A stretch of DNA of 64,000 bases from Cellulomonas sp. Root930 (lineage in GTDB: Bacteria; Actinomycetota; Actinomycetes; Actinomycetales; Cellulomonadaceae). The notes under the pieces are model-generated. The model worked only from the letters and a program-made list of their open reading frames with translations. It was not told where the DNA came from and did no database searches. The stretch spans positions 1,467,256 to 1,531,255 of the forward strand of contig LMJI01000001.1 of the NCBI GenBank assembly GCA_001429255.1. The letters are read 5' to 3'. The translations under genes were made by a program, and so were the position numbers. How positions within the stretch are numbered: the stretch's first letter is position 1; every line of letters begins with the position of its first letter. This document shows positions 1 through 7,327 of this stretch, one piece after another.

Positions 1-20
1 CCTGCCGGGGGCGGTGGGCC

Positions 21-761
21 TTGGCTTCTTCGGCTGAGGCCGCAGCCGCGGTGCGCGCGCTCGGCGCGTACCTCACTGGCGCCGAGGGGGACGCGGTCGC
101 CACCCGCTTGCGCGCCGGGGAGAGCTTCACCAGCGCTGTGTCCGCGATCGAGTCCTCACGCAGGCCCGAGGTCGCCGAGCTCGTCAGGACCGCGGGCCTG
201 CGAAACTCGCCAGACGTCCTGGTTGCCGTACTGCGCGCGATTGCCGGTGCGCGCAGCGTCGAGACCGGTGTCGGCACGGTGTGGACGATGCCGGGGCACC
301 TGGCCCAGACGAGCCCACTCACGACCTCGCTGACGCGCCTGGTCGCCGGCGCGCGGATGTCCGTGGTCTGCTCGACCTACAACTTCCAACAGACCTCGGG
401 GCTCTGGTCGGCGCTGCGCGAGGCAGCGTCTCGCCCCGAGGTCGCCGTCCGGGTGTACATCGACGCTCACGCGAGCAACGGGGCATCCGGCCCCGACGCC
501 GCGACGATCGCGCAGAACCTGCGGCCCGGTGTAGTCCTGCGGACCCGCGCGTTCCAGGGCAGTCCTGTGCGCAACCACGCCAAGTTCGTGTCCGTCGACC
601 ACCGGTTCCTCGTCGTGACCAGCGCGAACTTCTCCTGGAGCGCTGAGTACGGCAACGTCGAGCTCGGCGTATCGATCGACGACCCGAACGTCGCCGAATC
701 CGTCGAGCGCGAGCTGAGGTCCGCCGAGTCGACGATCTACGAGCAGGTCGCCGCCGGGTAG
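21..761 (+). CDS. drmC: DISARM-type phospholipase D-like protein DrmC
   Basis: This 246-residue protein carries one phospholipase D HKD signature, H186-x-K188-x4-D193, followed by the usual hydrophobic strand and SANFSWSAEYGNVELGV, so it probably works as a dimer. The N-terminal 110 residues form a helical region typical of DrmC, the PLD-like accessory subunit of DISARM anti-phage systems; the other DISARM genes (methylase, DrmA helicase, DrmB) would lie beyond the left edge. The start is a TTG with a GGGGGCGG stretch just upstream. The frame is also open to the window edge, so the true start may be further left. DrmC is seen as the last gene of many DISARM loci, which fits the change of gene type after it. 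A stand-alone PLD nuclease is the alternative. Confidence 0.8.
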   Translation: MASSAEAAAAVRALGAYLTGAEGDAVATRLRAGESFTSAVSAIESSRRPEVAELVRTAGLRNSPDVLVAVLRAIAGARSVETGVGTVWTMPGHLAQTSPLTTSLTRLVAGARMSVVCSTYNFQQTSGLWSALREAASRPEVAVRVYIDAHASNGASGPDAATIAQNLRPGVVLRTRAFQGSPVRNHAKFVSVDHRFLVVTSANFSWSAEYGNVELGVSIDDPNVAESVERELRSAESTIYEQVAAG

Positions 762-797
762 CGGAGGCACGCAGTTCATCCACAGGCCGCGGATCCT

Positions 798-814
798 GTT
801 GGGATTTTCCCAAC
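798..814. promoter_or_regulatory. Inverted repeat upstream of the XRE-ImmA gene (probable operator)
   Basis: A perfect 7-3-7 inverted repeat (GTTGGGA, TTT, TCCCAAC) lies 21 bases before the ATG at 836. It overlaps a TTGGGA -35-like hexamer at 799-804, and a TACGGT -10-like hexamer at 824-829 would place transcription start at or next to the ATG. Autorepression by the XRE domain of the downstream protein is the natural reading, but it is inferred. Confidence 0.5.
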
Positions 815-835
815 GAGGAGGTCTACGGTGGAGGC

Positions 836-1933
836 ATGGACGCGCAGACGATCGGAACCCGTGTTCGTCAGGCGATCGCCGAGCATGCTGCTGAGACCCC
901 GCAGTACGAGATCGCGCAGGCGGTCGAGATGAAGCCCGACGCGCTGTCGAGGGCGATCAACGGTCAGCGGGCGTTCTCCTCGATCGAGCTGGCCGCACTG
1001 GCCGACCGGCTCGGCGTCGACATCCACTGGCTGATCACTGGACAGGAGGACCCTCGTCGCCTGCGCTTCGCGGCTCGGCACTCCTACGACCACGAGACCG
1101 GCGCGCGCGACGTGCCTGGCCTCGTTGCCGACCAACGGGTCCTTCGGGACATCGAGCTGGCGTACCGGCAGGCCGGTGATCTCGGGATGTCCGCGGCGAT
1201 CCCCGCAACGCCTTCGGAGGTCCGTCAGGCTCTCGGCGACGACTTCGTGCGCCCGTTCCTGGCACGCCTCGAGGAGCGCCTAGGGATTCACGTCGTCCGC
1301 GTTCCCGAGCTCACCACCGCGTACTGCTTCACCGTCAACGGGCGGCATGTCATCGCGATGAAGGCGACCGGGAACTGGTTCTACGAGAACTTCTCCTTGG
1401 CACACGAGCTGGCGCACCTCGCGGATGGGCACCACGCGACCGGCGACGTGAGCGAAGAGGCGGAAGCTGCGGCCAACGCGTTCGCCGCCGAGTTGCTGAT
1501 GCCTGCGCACCTGATGTGCGCCACCGGCTTCCCGGACATCACCGCCGAGGCGCTTGCGCAGTGGGTATGGGATCGAGGGGTCTCGACCCGCTCCGTCGCG
1601 CACCGGCTCAGCGGATGCCGCATCGCAGTCTCCGACATCGTCTCCGAGTGGGCGCCTCAACCGACCCAGCGCCTCCTGCGGTCGCATTGGCGCTCACCAG
1701 AGCCCGGCCTTGACGCGATCAGCGAGCGGATGGCCGCCGCGGCCAGGCGGCACTTCCCTCAAGTGCTGCTGCGCGCGCACATCGGACGGATCGAGACCGG
1801 CGTGATCGGCCCCGAGGCGCTCGCCTGGATGCTCGACGTGGATGCCGCCGAGCTCGACCTCGAGGCCCCCGAGCTTCCGAGCGGGGACGTGGACGCGCTG
1901 GCCGACGAGCTCGGCTTGACCCCGGCACGATGA
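836..1933 (+). CDS. XRE-family regulator with ImmA/IrrE metallopeptidase domain
   Basis: The 365-residue protein joins an N-terminal XRE helix-turn-helix (about residues 5-70, ending DRLGVDIHWLITGQ) to an ImmA/IrrE-type zinc peptidase domain with H190-E-L-A-H194 and a downstream EEAEAAANAFAAELLMP helix supplying the third ligand. Proteins of this layout repress and, on a signal, cleave or release a partner; many act as antitoxins. The downstream PIN-domain gene overlaps the stop (ATGA at 1930-1933), so the two are translationally coupled. The last 100 residues are a poorly conserved helical tail. A perfect inverted repeat in front of the gene suggests autoregulation. Confidence in domains is high; the role as antitoxin is inferred from the pairing. 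Confidence 0.85.
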   Translation: MDAQTIGTRVRQAIAEHAAETPQYEIAQAVEMKPDALSRAINGQRAFSSIELAALADRLGVDIHWLITGQEDPRRLRFAARHSYDHETGARDVPGLVADQRVLRDIELAYRQAGDLGMSAAIPATPSEVRQALGDDFVRPFLARLEERLGIHVVRVPELTTAYCFTVNGRHVIAMKATGNWFYENFSLAHELAHLADGHHATGDVSEEAEAAANAFAAELLMPAHLMCATGFPDITAEALAQWVWDRGVSTRSVAHRLSGCRIAVSDIVSEWAPQPTQRLLRSHWRSPEPGLDAISERMAAAARRHFPQVLLRAHIGRIETGVIGPEALAWMLDVDAAELDLEAPELPSGDVDALADELGLTPAR

Positions 1934-2484
1934 CCACGCTGCTGTTCCCGGACAACACGGTCTTGGTGAACTTCGCGCTCATCAACCGTGTCGACGTGCT
2001 TCAGCACATCATGTCCGGGCGGGCTGCCTGGTGCGCGACGGTCGCGTCCGAGTGTGAGCGCTCGGCTAGAGAGCCTGGCCTGGCAGCGATGATGGACTTC
2101 GCTGACACGCTCGGCGATCCGCTCTACCCGGAGACGCAGGCAGAGCACCTGCAGGTCCGCCTCCTGCGCGACGAGCTCGCCGTACCTGGAGACACCCCGG
2201 CCAGGCATCTCGGCGAGGCTGAGACCCTCGCGATCATCATGAGCCGCAGCCTCGAGGCGGTCTTCGTGACCGATGACCGGGGGGCTCGACGCCTCGCCGC
2301 TGTGCACCAGATCCGTTGCTACACGACCTGGGACATGCTCAAGCTGGCAGGAGGGCGAACCAAGCTCATCGACCCCGACACACTCTGGGGATACCTGCAG
2401 ACACTCCGTGGCCTGGAACGTGGAGGGCCCGATGGGGTCCACGACCGCCGCTCCTTCGAGATCTGGCTGGGGCCCGCCGCGTAA
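1930..2484 (+). CDS. PIN-domain-like protein, probable toxin partner of the XRE-ImmA protein
   Basis: This 184-residue protein has the acidic pattern of a PIN ribonuclease: D8 at the end of the first strand (LLFPDNTVLVNF), E96/E98 in HLGEAETLAI, and D115-D116 in VFVTDDRGARRLA, followed by a short C-terminal extension of about 60 residues. PIN domains coordinate Mg2+ or Mn2+ with three or four such acids and cut RNA. The ATG overlaps the upstream stop, as in toxin-antitoxin operons. Here, however, the order is regulator first and the regulator is an XRE-IrrE protein instead of VapB. I infer an RNase toxin or abortive-infection effector; a catalytically inactive PIN-like protein is possible. 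Confidence 0.7.
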   Translation: MTTLLFPDNTVLVNFALINRVDVLQHIMSGRAAWCATVASECERSAREPGLAAMMDFADTLGDPLYPETQAEHLQVRLLRDELAVPGDTPARHLGEAETLAIIMSRSLEAVFVTDDRGARRLAAVHQIRCYTTWDMLKLAGGRTKLIDPDTLWGYLQTLRGLERGGPDGVHDRRSFEIWLGPAA

Positions 2485-2553
2485 TCCCGGTGTCGCCAGG
2501 GACCGGTACGGTGCCGGAACGATGAGGATCAGCCCCGAGGGTGGAGCAGCCGC

Positions 2554-4662
2554 ATGACCATGACGTTGTTCAAAGATGCCACGTACTCCGTCTTCGGCCT
2601 CATCGAGGACATCCAGAAGGGCCGAATCGCGCTCCCAGAAATCCAACGCCCGTACGTGTGGGGCGCCTCAAAAGCGCGTGACCTTCTGGACTCCATGTAC
2701 AAGGGCTTTCCGGTCGGCTACCTGCTCTTCTGGGAGACCGGTGCCGACGGCGCAACGCGGCCCATCGGCCTCGACCCGAAGGAGCGCACGCCCTCGCTCC
2801 TGATCGTCGACGGGCAGCAACGGCTCACGTCTCTGTACGCGGTGATTACCGGTGCCAAGGTGCTACGAGACGACTACACCGAAAGTCGCATCCGGATCGC
2901 TTTCCGACCCTCCGACGACACGTTCGCGGTCACGGACGCCGCCATCGAGCGCGACCCCGAGTACATCCCTGACGTCTCCGTGCTGTGGAGCGCGGGGGGC
3001 TACCGGGCAGCGGTTCGTGCCTACTTCGCCCGCCTCACCAGCAAAAGGGAGATCGACCAGACGGAAGAAGACCGGCTCGACGCCGCACTGGATCGAGTAC
3101 ACGACCTCCAGTCCTACCCATTCAAGGCAGTCGAACTCGCGGCGTCGGTCGACGAGGAACAGGTCGCGGAGGTGTTCGTCCGGATCAACTCCGAGGGGGT
3201 GACCCTCAACCAGGCGGACTTCATCCTGACCTTGATGAGCGTGTTCTGGGAGAAAGGCCGCAAGGAGCTCGAGGCCTTCACACGGGCGAGCAAGACCCCG
3301 TCTTTGTCCGCGGCTTCGCCGTTCAACTGGTACATCCAGCCGTCCCCACCCCAGCTCCTCCGTGTGGCGGTAGCTCTCGCGTTTCGCCGCGCGGTGCTCA
3401 AGCAGGTCTATACCCTCCTTCGGGGCAAGGACGTCGAGACCGGCCGGGCCGACCCGGTCCGCAGAGACGCGCAGTTCGCCACCCTCCAGCGGGCCCACGA
3501 CCAGGTGCTCGACCTGACGAACTGGCATGAGTACCTGCTGTGCCTGGAACGTGCGGGCTTTCGCGGATCGAAGATGATCTCGAGCGACACCACGCTGTTG
3601 TTCTCCTACGCGCTGTGGCTCATGGGGCGAGTCGACTATCGCGTCCCCCTGGATCGACTCCGGGAGGTGATCGCCCGATGGTTCTTCATGGCGCAGACGA
3701 CGGGGCGCTACACCACCGCGTTCGAGTCGCGCTTCGAGCAAGACGCTGCACGGCTAGCGGACCTCGCCCCCGGCGACAGTGACGGGTACCTGCGGGTGTT
3801 GTCGCAGATCATCGACGACACGCTGACGCCCGACTACTGGACGATCACGCTCCCCAATGACCTGGCAACGAGCGCATCCAAGTCGCCAGCCCTCTTGGCC
3901 TACATCGCAGCTCTGAATATTCTGGACGCAGATGCGTTGCTGTCGACGGGGAAGGTGCGGGCGCGCCTCGATCCCGCGATAACGGCGCGCAAGGGAATTG
4001 AGCGGCACCACATCTTCCCTCGCGCCTATCTCAAGAACAGCCTGGGGGTGACGGAAACCAAGGAGATCAACCAGATCGCCAACATGGCGCTGGTCGAGTG
4101 GGCGGACAACATCGCCATCTCTGATGATGCGCCGCACGAGTATTGGCCCGCCCAGCTCGCGAGCAAGCGACCCTCGGCGGAGATGCTGGAGAGGCAGCTG
4201 TACTGGCACGCGCTCCCCGATGGCTGGCAGTCGATGTCGTACCGCGACTTCCTCACTCAGCGGCGGGTGCTGATGGCCGCTGTGGTGCGCGACGCATACA
4301 ACCGTCTCAGGGACCAGGGCTACGCACCCGCGTACCCGGTCCCGTCCCAGATCCCCGGGGTCGCCGACAGTACGCCGGCCCGGGTGCATCACGGCGTGGC
4401 AGTGGCTGACTTGCTGGCCGCCGAGCTTGTCGACGCCGGCGCGACGCTACGCCCGACGCGCGACGGACTCGGCGTTGTGGCGACCGTCCTGCCCGACGGG
4501 CGTATCGCTTGCGGTGACGAGATCTACTCCACGCCATCAGGAGCCGCAGACGCCGTGACCGGTACGGCCCAGAACGGTTGGACATTCTGGTGTGCCGAGA
4601 CGACAGACGGCACCTTTACTCTTGCGGCGTTGCGTGATGCCCTGATGGAGCGCGAGTCGTGA
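2554..4662 (+). CDS. GmrSD-type restriction enzyme (DUF262 + HNH) with RAMA-like C-terminus
   Basis: The 702-residue protein begins with a DUF262 (GmrS/ParB-like NTPase) domain showing IQRPYVW near residue 30, D86GQQR90 and the later FVRINSEGVTL motif. A DUF1524-type HNH nuclease follows, with HH in IERHHIFPRAY around residues 481-491 and a downstream conserved N-x-A-x-M-x-L stretch. GmrSD enzymes cut DNA with modified cytosines (type IV restriction). The last ~90 residues (ADLLAAELVDAG, then a Ser/Pro-rich loop and NGWTFW) resemble a RAMA domain, a module found on restriction and methylation proteins and thought to read modified DNA. The gene sits alone between the PIN pair and an OGG-like gene. 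Base composition is a little less GC-biased than the core genes further right. Confidence 0.85.
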   Translation: MTMTLFKDATYSVFGLIEDIQKGRIALPEIQRPYVWGASKARDLLDSMYKGFPVGYLLFWETGADGATRPIGLDPKERTPSLLIVDGQQRLTSLYAVITGAKVLRDDYTESRIRIAFRPSDDTFAVTDAAIERDPEYIPDVSVLWSAGGYRAAVRAYFARLTSKREIDQTEEDRLDAALDRVHDLQSYPFKAVELAASVDEEQVAEVFVRINSEGVTLNQADFILTLMSVFWEKGRKELEAFTRASKTPSLSAASPFNWYIQPSPPQLLRVAVALAFRRAVLKQVYTLLRGKDVETGRADPVRRDAQFATLQRAHDQVLDLTNWHEYLLCLERAGFRGSKMISSDTTLLFSYALWLMGRVDYRVPLDRLREVIARWFFMAQTTGRYTTAFESRFEQDAARLADLAPGDSDGYLRVLSQIIDDTLTPDYWTITLPNDLATSASKSPALLAYIAALNILDADALLSTGKVRARLDPAITARKGIERHHIFPRAYLKNSLGVTETKEINQIANMALVEWADNIAISDDAPHEYWPAQLASKRPSAEMLERQLYWHALPDGWQSMSYRDFLTQRRVLMAAVVRDAYNRLRDQGYAPAYPVPSQIPGVADSTPARVHHGVAVADLLAAELVDAGATLRPTRDGLGVVATVLPDGRIACGDEIYSTPSGAADAVTGTAQNGWTFWCAETTDGTFTLAALRDALMERES

Positions 4663-4774
4663 AGTCGGAGCGTCAACCAGAGCGGATGTGCGCATCTGCG
4701 ACGGCCGCTAGCGCCAAGGTCGTTCACCCCCGCGGTCCTGACCTTGGGGCCGGGCCGTGCGGAAGTGTAGGCGG

Positions 4775-5455
4775 ATGCAGCCCGCGCCCAGCGCCCTCGA
4801 GCCGCTCCTCGCAGGAGAGCACGGCCCGCAACGGGCCTTCTCGTTCCCGGGAGTGCGGTGGCGGAAGTGGACGGCACACCTCGATCGCAACAGCGCGATG
4901 CTCAATGCGTTACCGGACGCCCTCGACCGCCGCGCTGCCGCTCGTCTCGTAGAGGACCTGCTCCCGGGCGACGTCACTGCCGCGTTCACGGCCGCGATGA
5001 TCTGGGGGCACGGTTCGTCCGGCTACGGTCCCTACCGCACAGCCAAGATTCTGACCGCAGCACCATCACCCGAGATCGCGCCCGTGGCGCCCGCAGTCAG
5101 AGATCGGCTCGGCGAGTCAGTCGAGGTCGCCCGGGATCGTGGCGCAGTCGAGGGGTATCGGTTCCTGAACAATCGGCCCGGCAAGATTTCCGGTCTCGGC
5201 CCCGCCTTCTTCACGAAGTGGCTGTACTTCGTCACGGCGCGCGGCGACTCGGCTGCCGCGGACGCCGCGCCCGTACTCGACGCACTCGTGATCTCGTGGC
5301 TCTCCACCGGTGCCGGAGTCTCGCTGCGTGCCGGGTACACCGACGACTACGCGCGGTACATCGAGACCCTGACGTCCTGGGGGGCGGTACATGGCCTGAC
5401 AGCGCCCGAAGTGGAGGAGAGGATCTTCCGACTCATCCGCAGCGATGGCGCGTGA
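4775..5455 (+). CDS. OGG-fold DNA glycosylase-like protein
   Basis: The 226-residue protein matches, by eye, the actinobacterial family annotated as 8-oxoguanine DNA glycosylase OGG-fold proteins: IWGHGSSGYGPYR in the first half and ISGLGPAFFTKWLYF in the second. The latter resembles a helix-hairpin-helix with the lysine at the position expected for a glycosylase nucleophile. A late LDALVISWL helix provides an Asp that could be the second catalytic residue. The ATG at 4775 has GGAAG nine bases upstream; an in-frame GTG at 4757 is the alternative. The biochemical activity of this family is, to my knowledge, not established. Its place between a type IV nuclease and a GIY-YIG gene suggests defence or modified-base handling, which is inference. 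Confidence 0.6.
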   Translation: MQPAPSALEPLLAGEHGPQRAFSFPGVRWRKWTAHLDRNSAMLNALPDALDRRAAARLVEDLLPGDVTAAFTAAMIWGHGSSGYGPYRTAKILTAAPSPEIAPVAPAVRDRLGESVEVARDRGAVEGYRFLNNRPGKISGLGPAFFTKWLYFVTARGDSAAADAAPVLDALVISWLSTGAGVSLRAGYTDDYARYIETLTSWGAVHGLTAPEVEERIFRLIRSDGA

Positions 5456-5540
5456 CTGCGGCGCGCCGACTCCTTTCAGGCAGGACTCTGTGGGCGGGTT
5501 CGGCCAGACTGCGGCCGGGAACCGCCCTGAGGAGGAAACG

Positions 5541-6299
5541 ATGACCGTTCAGGAGTGGGCGAGCACGATCTCGCAGATCGGTGCACTGTGCGCGGCGGCA
5601 GCCGGGTTGGTCGCCTTGGCGTACGAGCGACTCTTGCACCGGGCGCATCTGCGTCAGGTCGAGCAGGAGCATCATCGCGTGCACCGGTTGAGCAGCCGCC
5701 TGGCGGGATGCGCTATCGAGCTTGAGCGGATGCTTGAGGAGGGTCTACCCGTCCCCGGCCCAGGGTTGCTTCCGGACTTGGTCGCCGGCCACATGACGTA
5801 CCTGTTCGCCCTGCGCGACGAGTGTGAAGTGATCCAGACCCGCACGGCCAGCCATAACGCTCGCATCAGCTGGACGCACGCATTCCGGGAGAAGGTGACC
5901 GCGACGTCGCGGCGATGCGCCGCAGCACGCGCAGCGCTCGCAAACTCAGCGGGAGCGCTGTCGCAGGCCGCGCGCGTCTACGAGGAGGGGTTCGTCGTTG
6001 CGCATCGCGAGCTAGCGGGAGAGGGCGGGGGCCGCGCTCCGGGCGAGCCGATGCTGCTGCTGTCTCAGAAGCAGGCTGGAGCGCTGCAGACCCAACGTGC
6101 GCTGTTCGATGAGCAGATGCGGCTAGTGGCGACACACACCCGCGCGCGCCACCCGTTCCTCGAGCACTACAGGTGTACGTGGCCAGTGTGGCGCTCCGAG
6201 AGCCAGAACGTGAACGGTGACCCCTACCGTGGTGAGGTTCGCCCGATGGGGCACCACGGGTTCGGCCCGGTCCCGGTGCTGCATCCGGATGCTCGGTGA
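5541..6299 (+). CDS. Membrane-anchored helical protein of unknown function
   Basis: The start at 5541 is chosen for its GGAGG at 5531-5535; the frame is open upstream but lacks a comparable site. The 252-residue product has one N-terminal hydrophobic segment (about residues 8-27, SQIGALCAAAAGLVALA) and is then almost entirely charged helices with many Arg, Glu and His, probably coiled coil, facing the cytoplasm. I recognise no domain. Its stop overlaps the GTG of the following GIY-YIG gene (GTGA at 6296-6299), so the two products should be made in step and may form a complex. A phage-defence pair with a membrane sensor and a nuclease effector is a reasonable guess and nothing more. Confidence 0.65.
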   Translation: MTVQEWASTISQIGALCAAAAGLVALAYERLLHRAHLRQVEQEHHRVHRLSSRLAGCAIELERMLEEGLPVPGPGLLPDLVAGHMTYLFALRDECEVIQTRTASHNARISWTHAFREKVTATSRRCAAARAALANSAGALSQAARVYEEGFVVAHRELAGEGGGRAPGEPMLLLSQKQAGALQTQRALFDEQMRLVATHTRARHPFLEHYRCTWPVWRSESQNVNGDPYRGEVRPMGHHGFGPVPVLHPDAR

Positions 6300-6844
6300 A
6301 CGTGGACGGCGTGGTTGAGGTCGCCGCGTGGACGGTCCAAGGGTTGCGCGACGTGGGATTCACCGGGTTCGTGCCGTTCGCTCGGCTGCCTGAGGTAGAG
6401 GTGCCGGCGGACCCAGGTGTCTACGTCATCGTCCGGGACGCGTCCGACCCACCACTGTTCCTCGAGTCCAGCGTGGCGGGCTGGTTCAAACGCAAGGACC
6501 CGTCGGTCGAAAAGGCGCGCCTGACCGACGCTTGGGTGCCCGCCGCCGTCGTCCTCTATGTGGGCAAGGCAAGTGGCGGATCAACCGGGGCGCGAGGGCT
6601 TCGGAAACGGCTCGACGAGTACCGCCGCCATGGCGCCGGGCAACCGGTCGGGCACTGGGGCGGCCGCTACATCTGGCAGCTCGCCAACGTCGAGGAGCTG
6701 CTCGTTGCGTGGCTGCCGACGCTGCACTCAGACCCGGAGGACATCGAGGCCACGTTGCTGACGCAGTTCGCGGACCAGTACGGCCGTCGCCCCTTCGCCA
6801 ACCGCAAGATGGGTCGGGCTGCCTCCCGCATCGTGGATCGATGA
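6296..6844 (+). CDS. GIY-YIG nuclease-like protein
   Basis: The 182-residue protein shows the GIY-YIG elements in order: G41-V-Y43 in DPGVYVIVR, Y88-V-G90 in VVLYVGKA, the helix with R103/R105 (LRKRLDEYRRHG), Glu151 in DIEATLLTQF, and Asn169 in RRPFANRKMG. These correspond to the tyrosines, arginine, metal-binding glutamate and asparagine of the family, so it is probably catalytically competent on DNA. There is no extra DNA-binding domain, unlike UvrC or homing enzymes. It starts with GTG overlapping the stop of the membrane protein before it and is followed by a strong hairpin. GIY-YIG proteins of this size occur in defence islands and as stand-alone nucleases. Confidence 0.75.
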   Translation: MNVDGVVEVAAWTVQGLRDVGFTGFVPFARLPEVEVPADPGVYVIVRDASDPPLFLESSVAGWFKRKDPSVEKARLTDAWVPAAVVLYVGKASGGSTGARGLRKRLDEYRRHGAGQPVGHWGGRYIWQLANVEELLVAWLPTLHSDPEDIEATLLTQFADQYGRRPFANRKMGRAASRIVDR

Positions 6845-6853
6845 CCTCGGTGA

Positions 6854-6885
6854 CATGCGAGGGGCCCAATCGGGCCCCTCGCATG
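6854..6885. terminator. Strong bidirectional hairpin terminator
   Basis: A perfect 14-bp stem (CATGCGAGGGGCCC and its complement) with a 4-base AATC loop sits nine bases after the GIY-YIG stop and four bases before the end of the convergent Cys-rich gene. There is no long T-run, as is usual in GC-rich actinobacteria. It should end transcription from both sides. Confidence 0.75.
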
Positions 6886-6889
6886 CGTG

Positions 6890-7147
6890 TCATCTCAGGA
6901 ACTCGGGGACAGCTACTCCGTCAGCGGCCAGGGCGTCACGGACGAGTCGGCGGGTGTCTTCGATCTCCTCACGTGTCGAGAGGCGGGGTCCCGACCGCCA
7001 GGTACTCCCGCAGGGGCACCCGAAAACCGGGCAGTACATCAGCCCCATCGGAACGGGGTGGGCGATGACGAGCACCATGAGGTGGTCGTCCTGGATGTGG
7101 AGGCAGTGCCGGCAGACCGATGGTGCGGGGGTGGGTTGGGTAGTCAT
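6890..7147 (-). CDS. Small Cys-rich protein, probable zinc binder
   Basis: The 85-residue product (ATG at 7147; an in-frame GTG at 7156 adds three residues) contains C12-x2-C15 and a later YCPVFGCPCG with Cys39, Cys44 and Cys46, plus several His, consistent with a single zinc-ribbon-like fold. A charged helix forms the C-terminus (STREEIEDTRRLVRDALAADG). Small proteins with a CRHC...CPC arrangement are common in actinobacterial phages and mobile islands. No enzymatic motif is visible. It is transcribed away from the HNH-MerR gene's end in the same direction and could be read from the same promoter (181 bases apart). Confidence 0.6.
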   Translation of the reverse strand: MTTQPTPAPSVCRHCLHIQDDHLMVLVIAHPVPMGLMYCPVFGCPCGSTWRSGPRLSTREEIEDTRRLVRDALAADGVAVPEFLR

Positions 7148-7327
7148 GCGGGCCACGGTGGGTGCGGGTTCGATGTCCGCAAGGTGCTCCGGGATGCGCA
7201 GCAGTTCCGGCCGCGACGCCTCGCGACGGTCGAGTGTTCGGCCCCATACTCGGACTCGCGAAAGCGCAGGTGAGGCCCACGAGGTCGTGCTCTCGGCCTA
7301 GACCGTCTGTCGACGTGTTCCCGTAGG

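Noticed and set aside
5445..5540. Upstream extension of the membrane-anchored protein
   Set aside because: The 32 extra residues are not hydrophobic or patterned, and the strong GGAGG is placed for ATG 5541.
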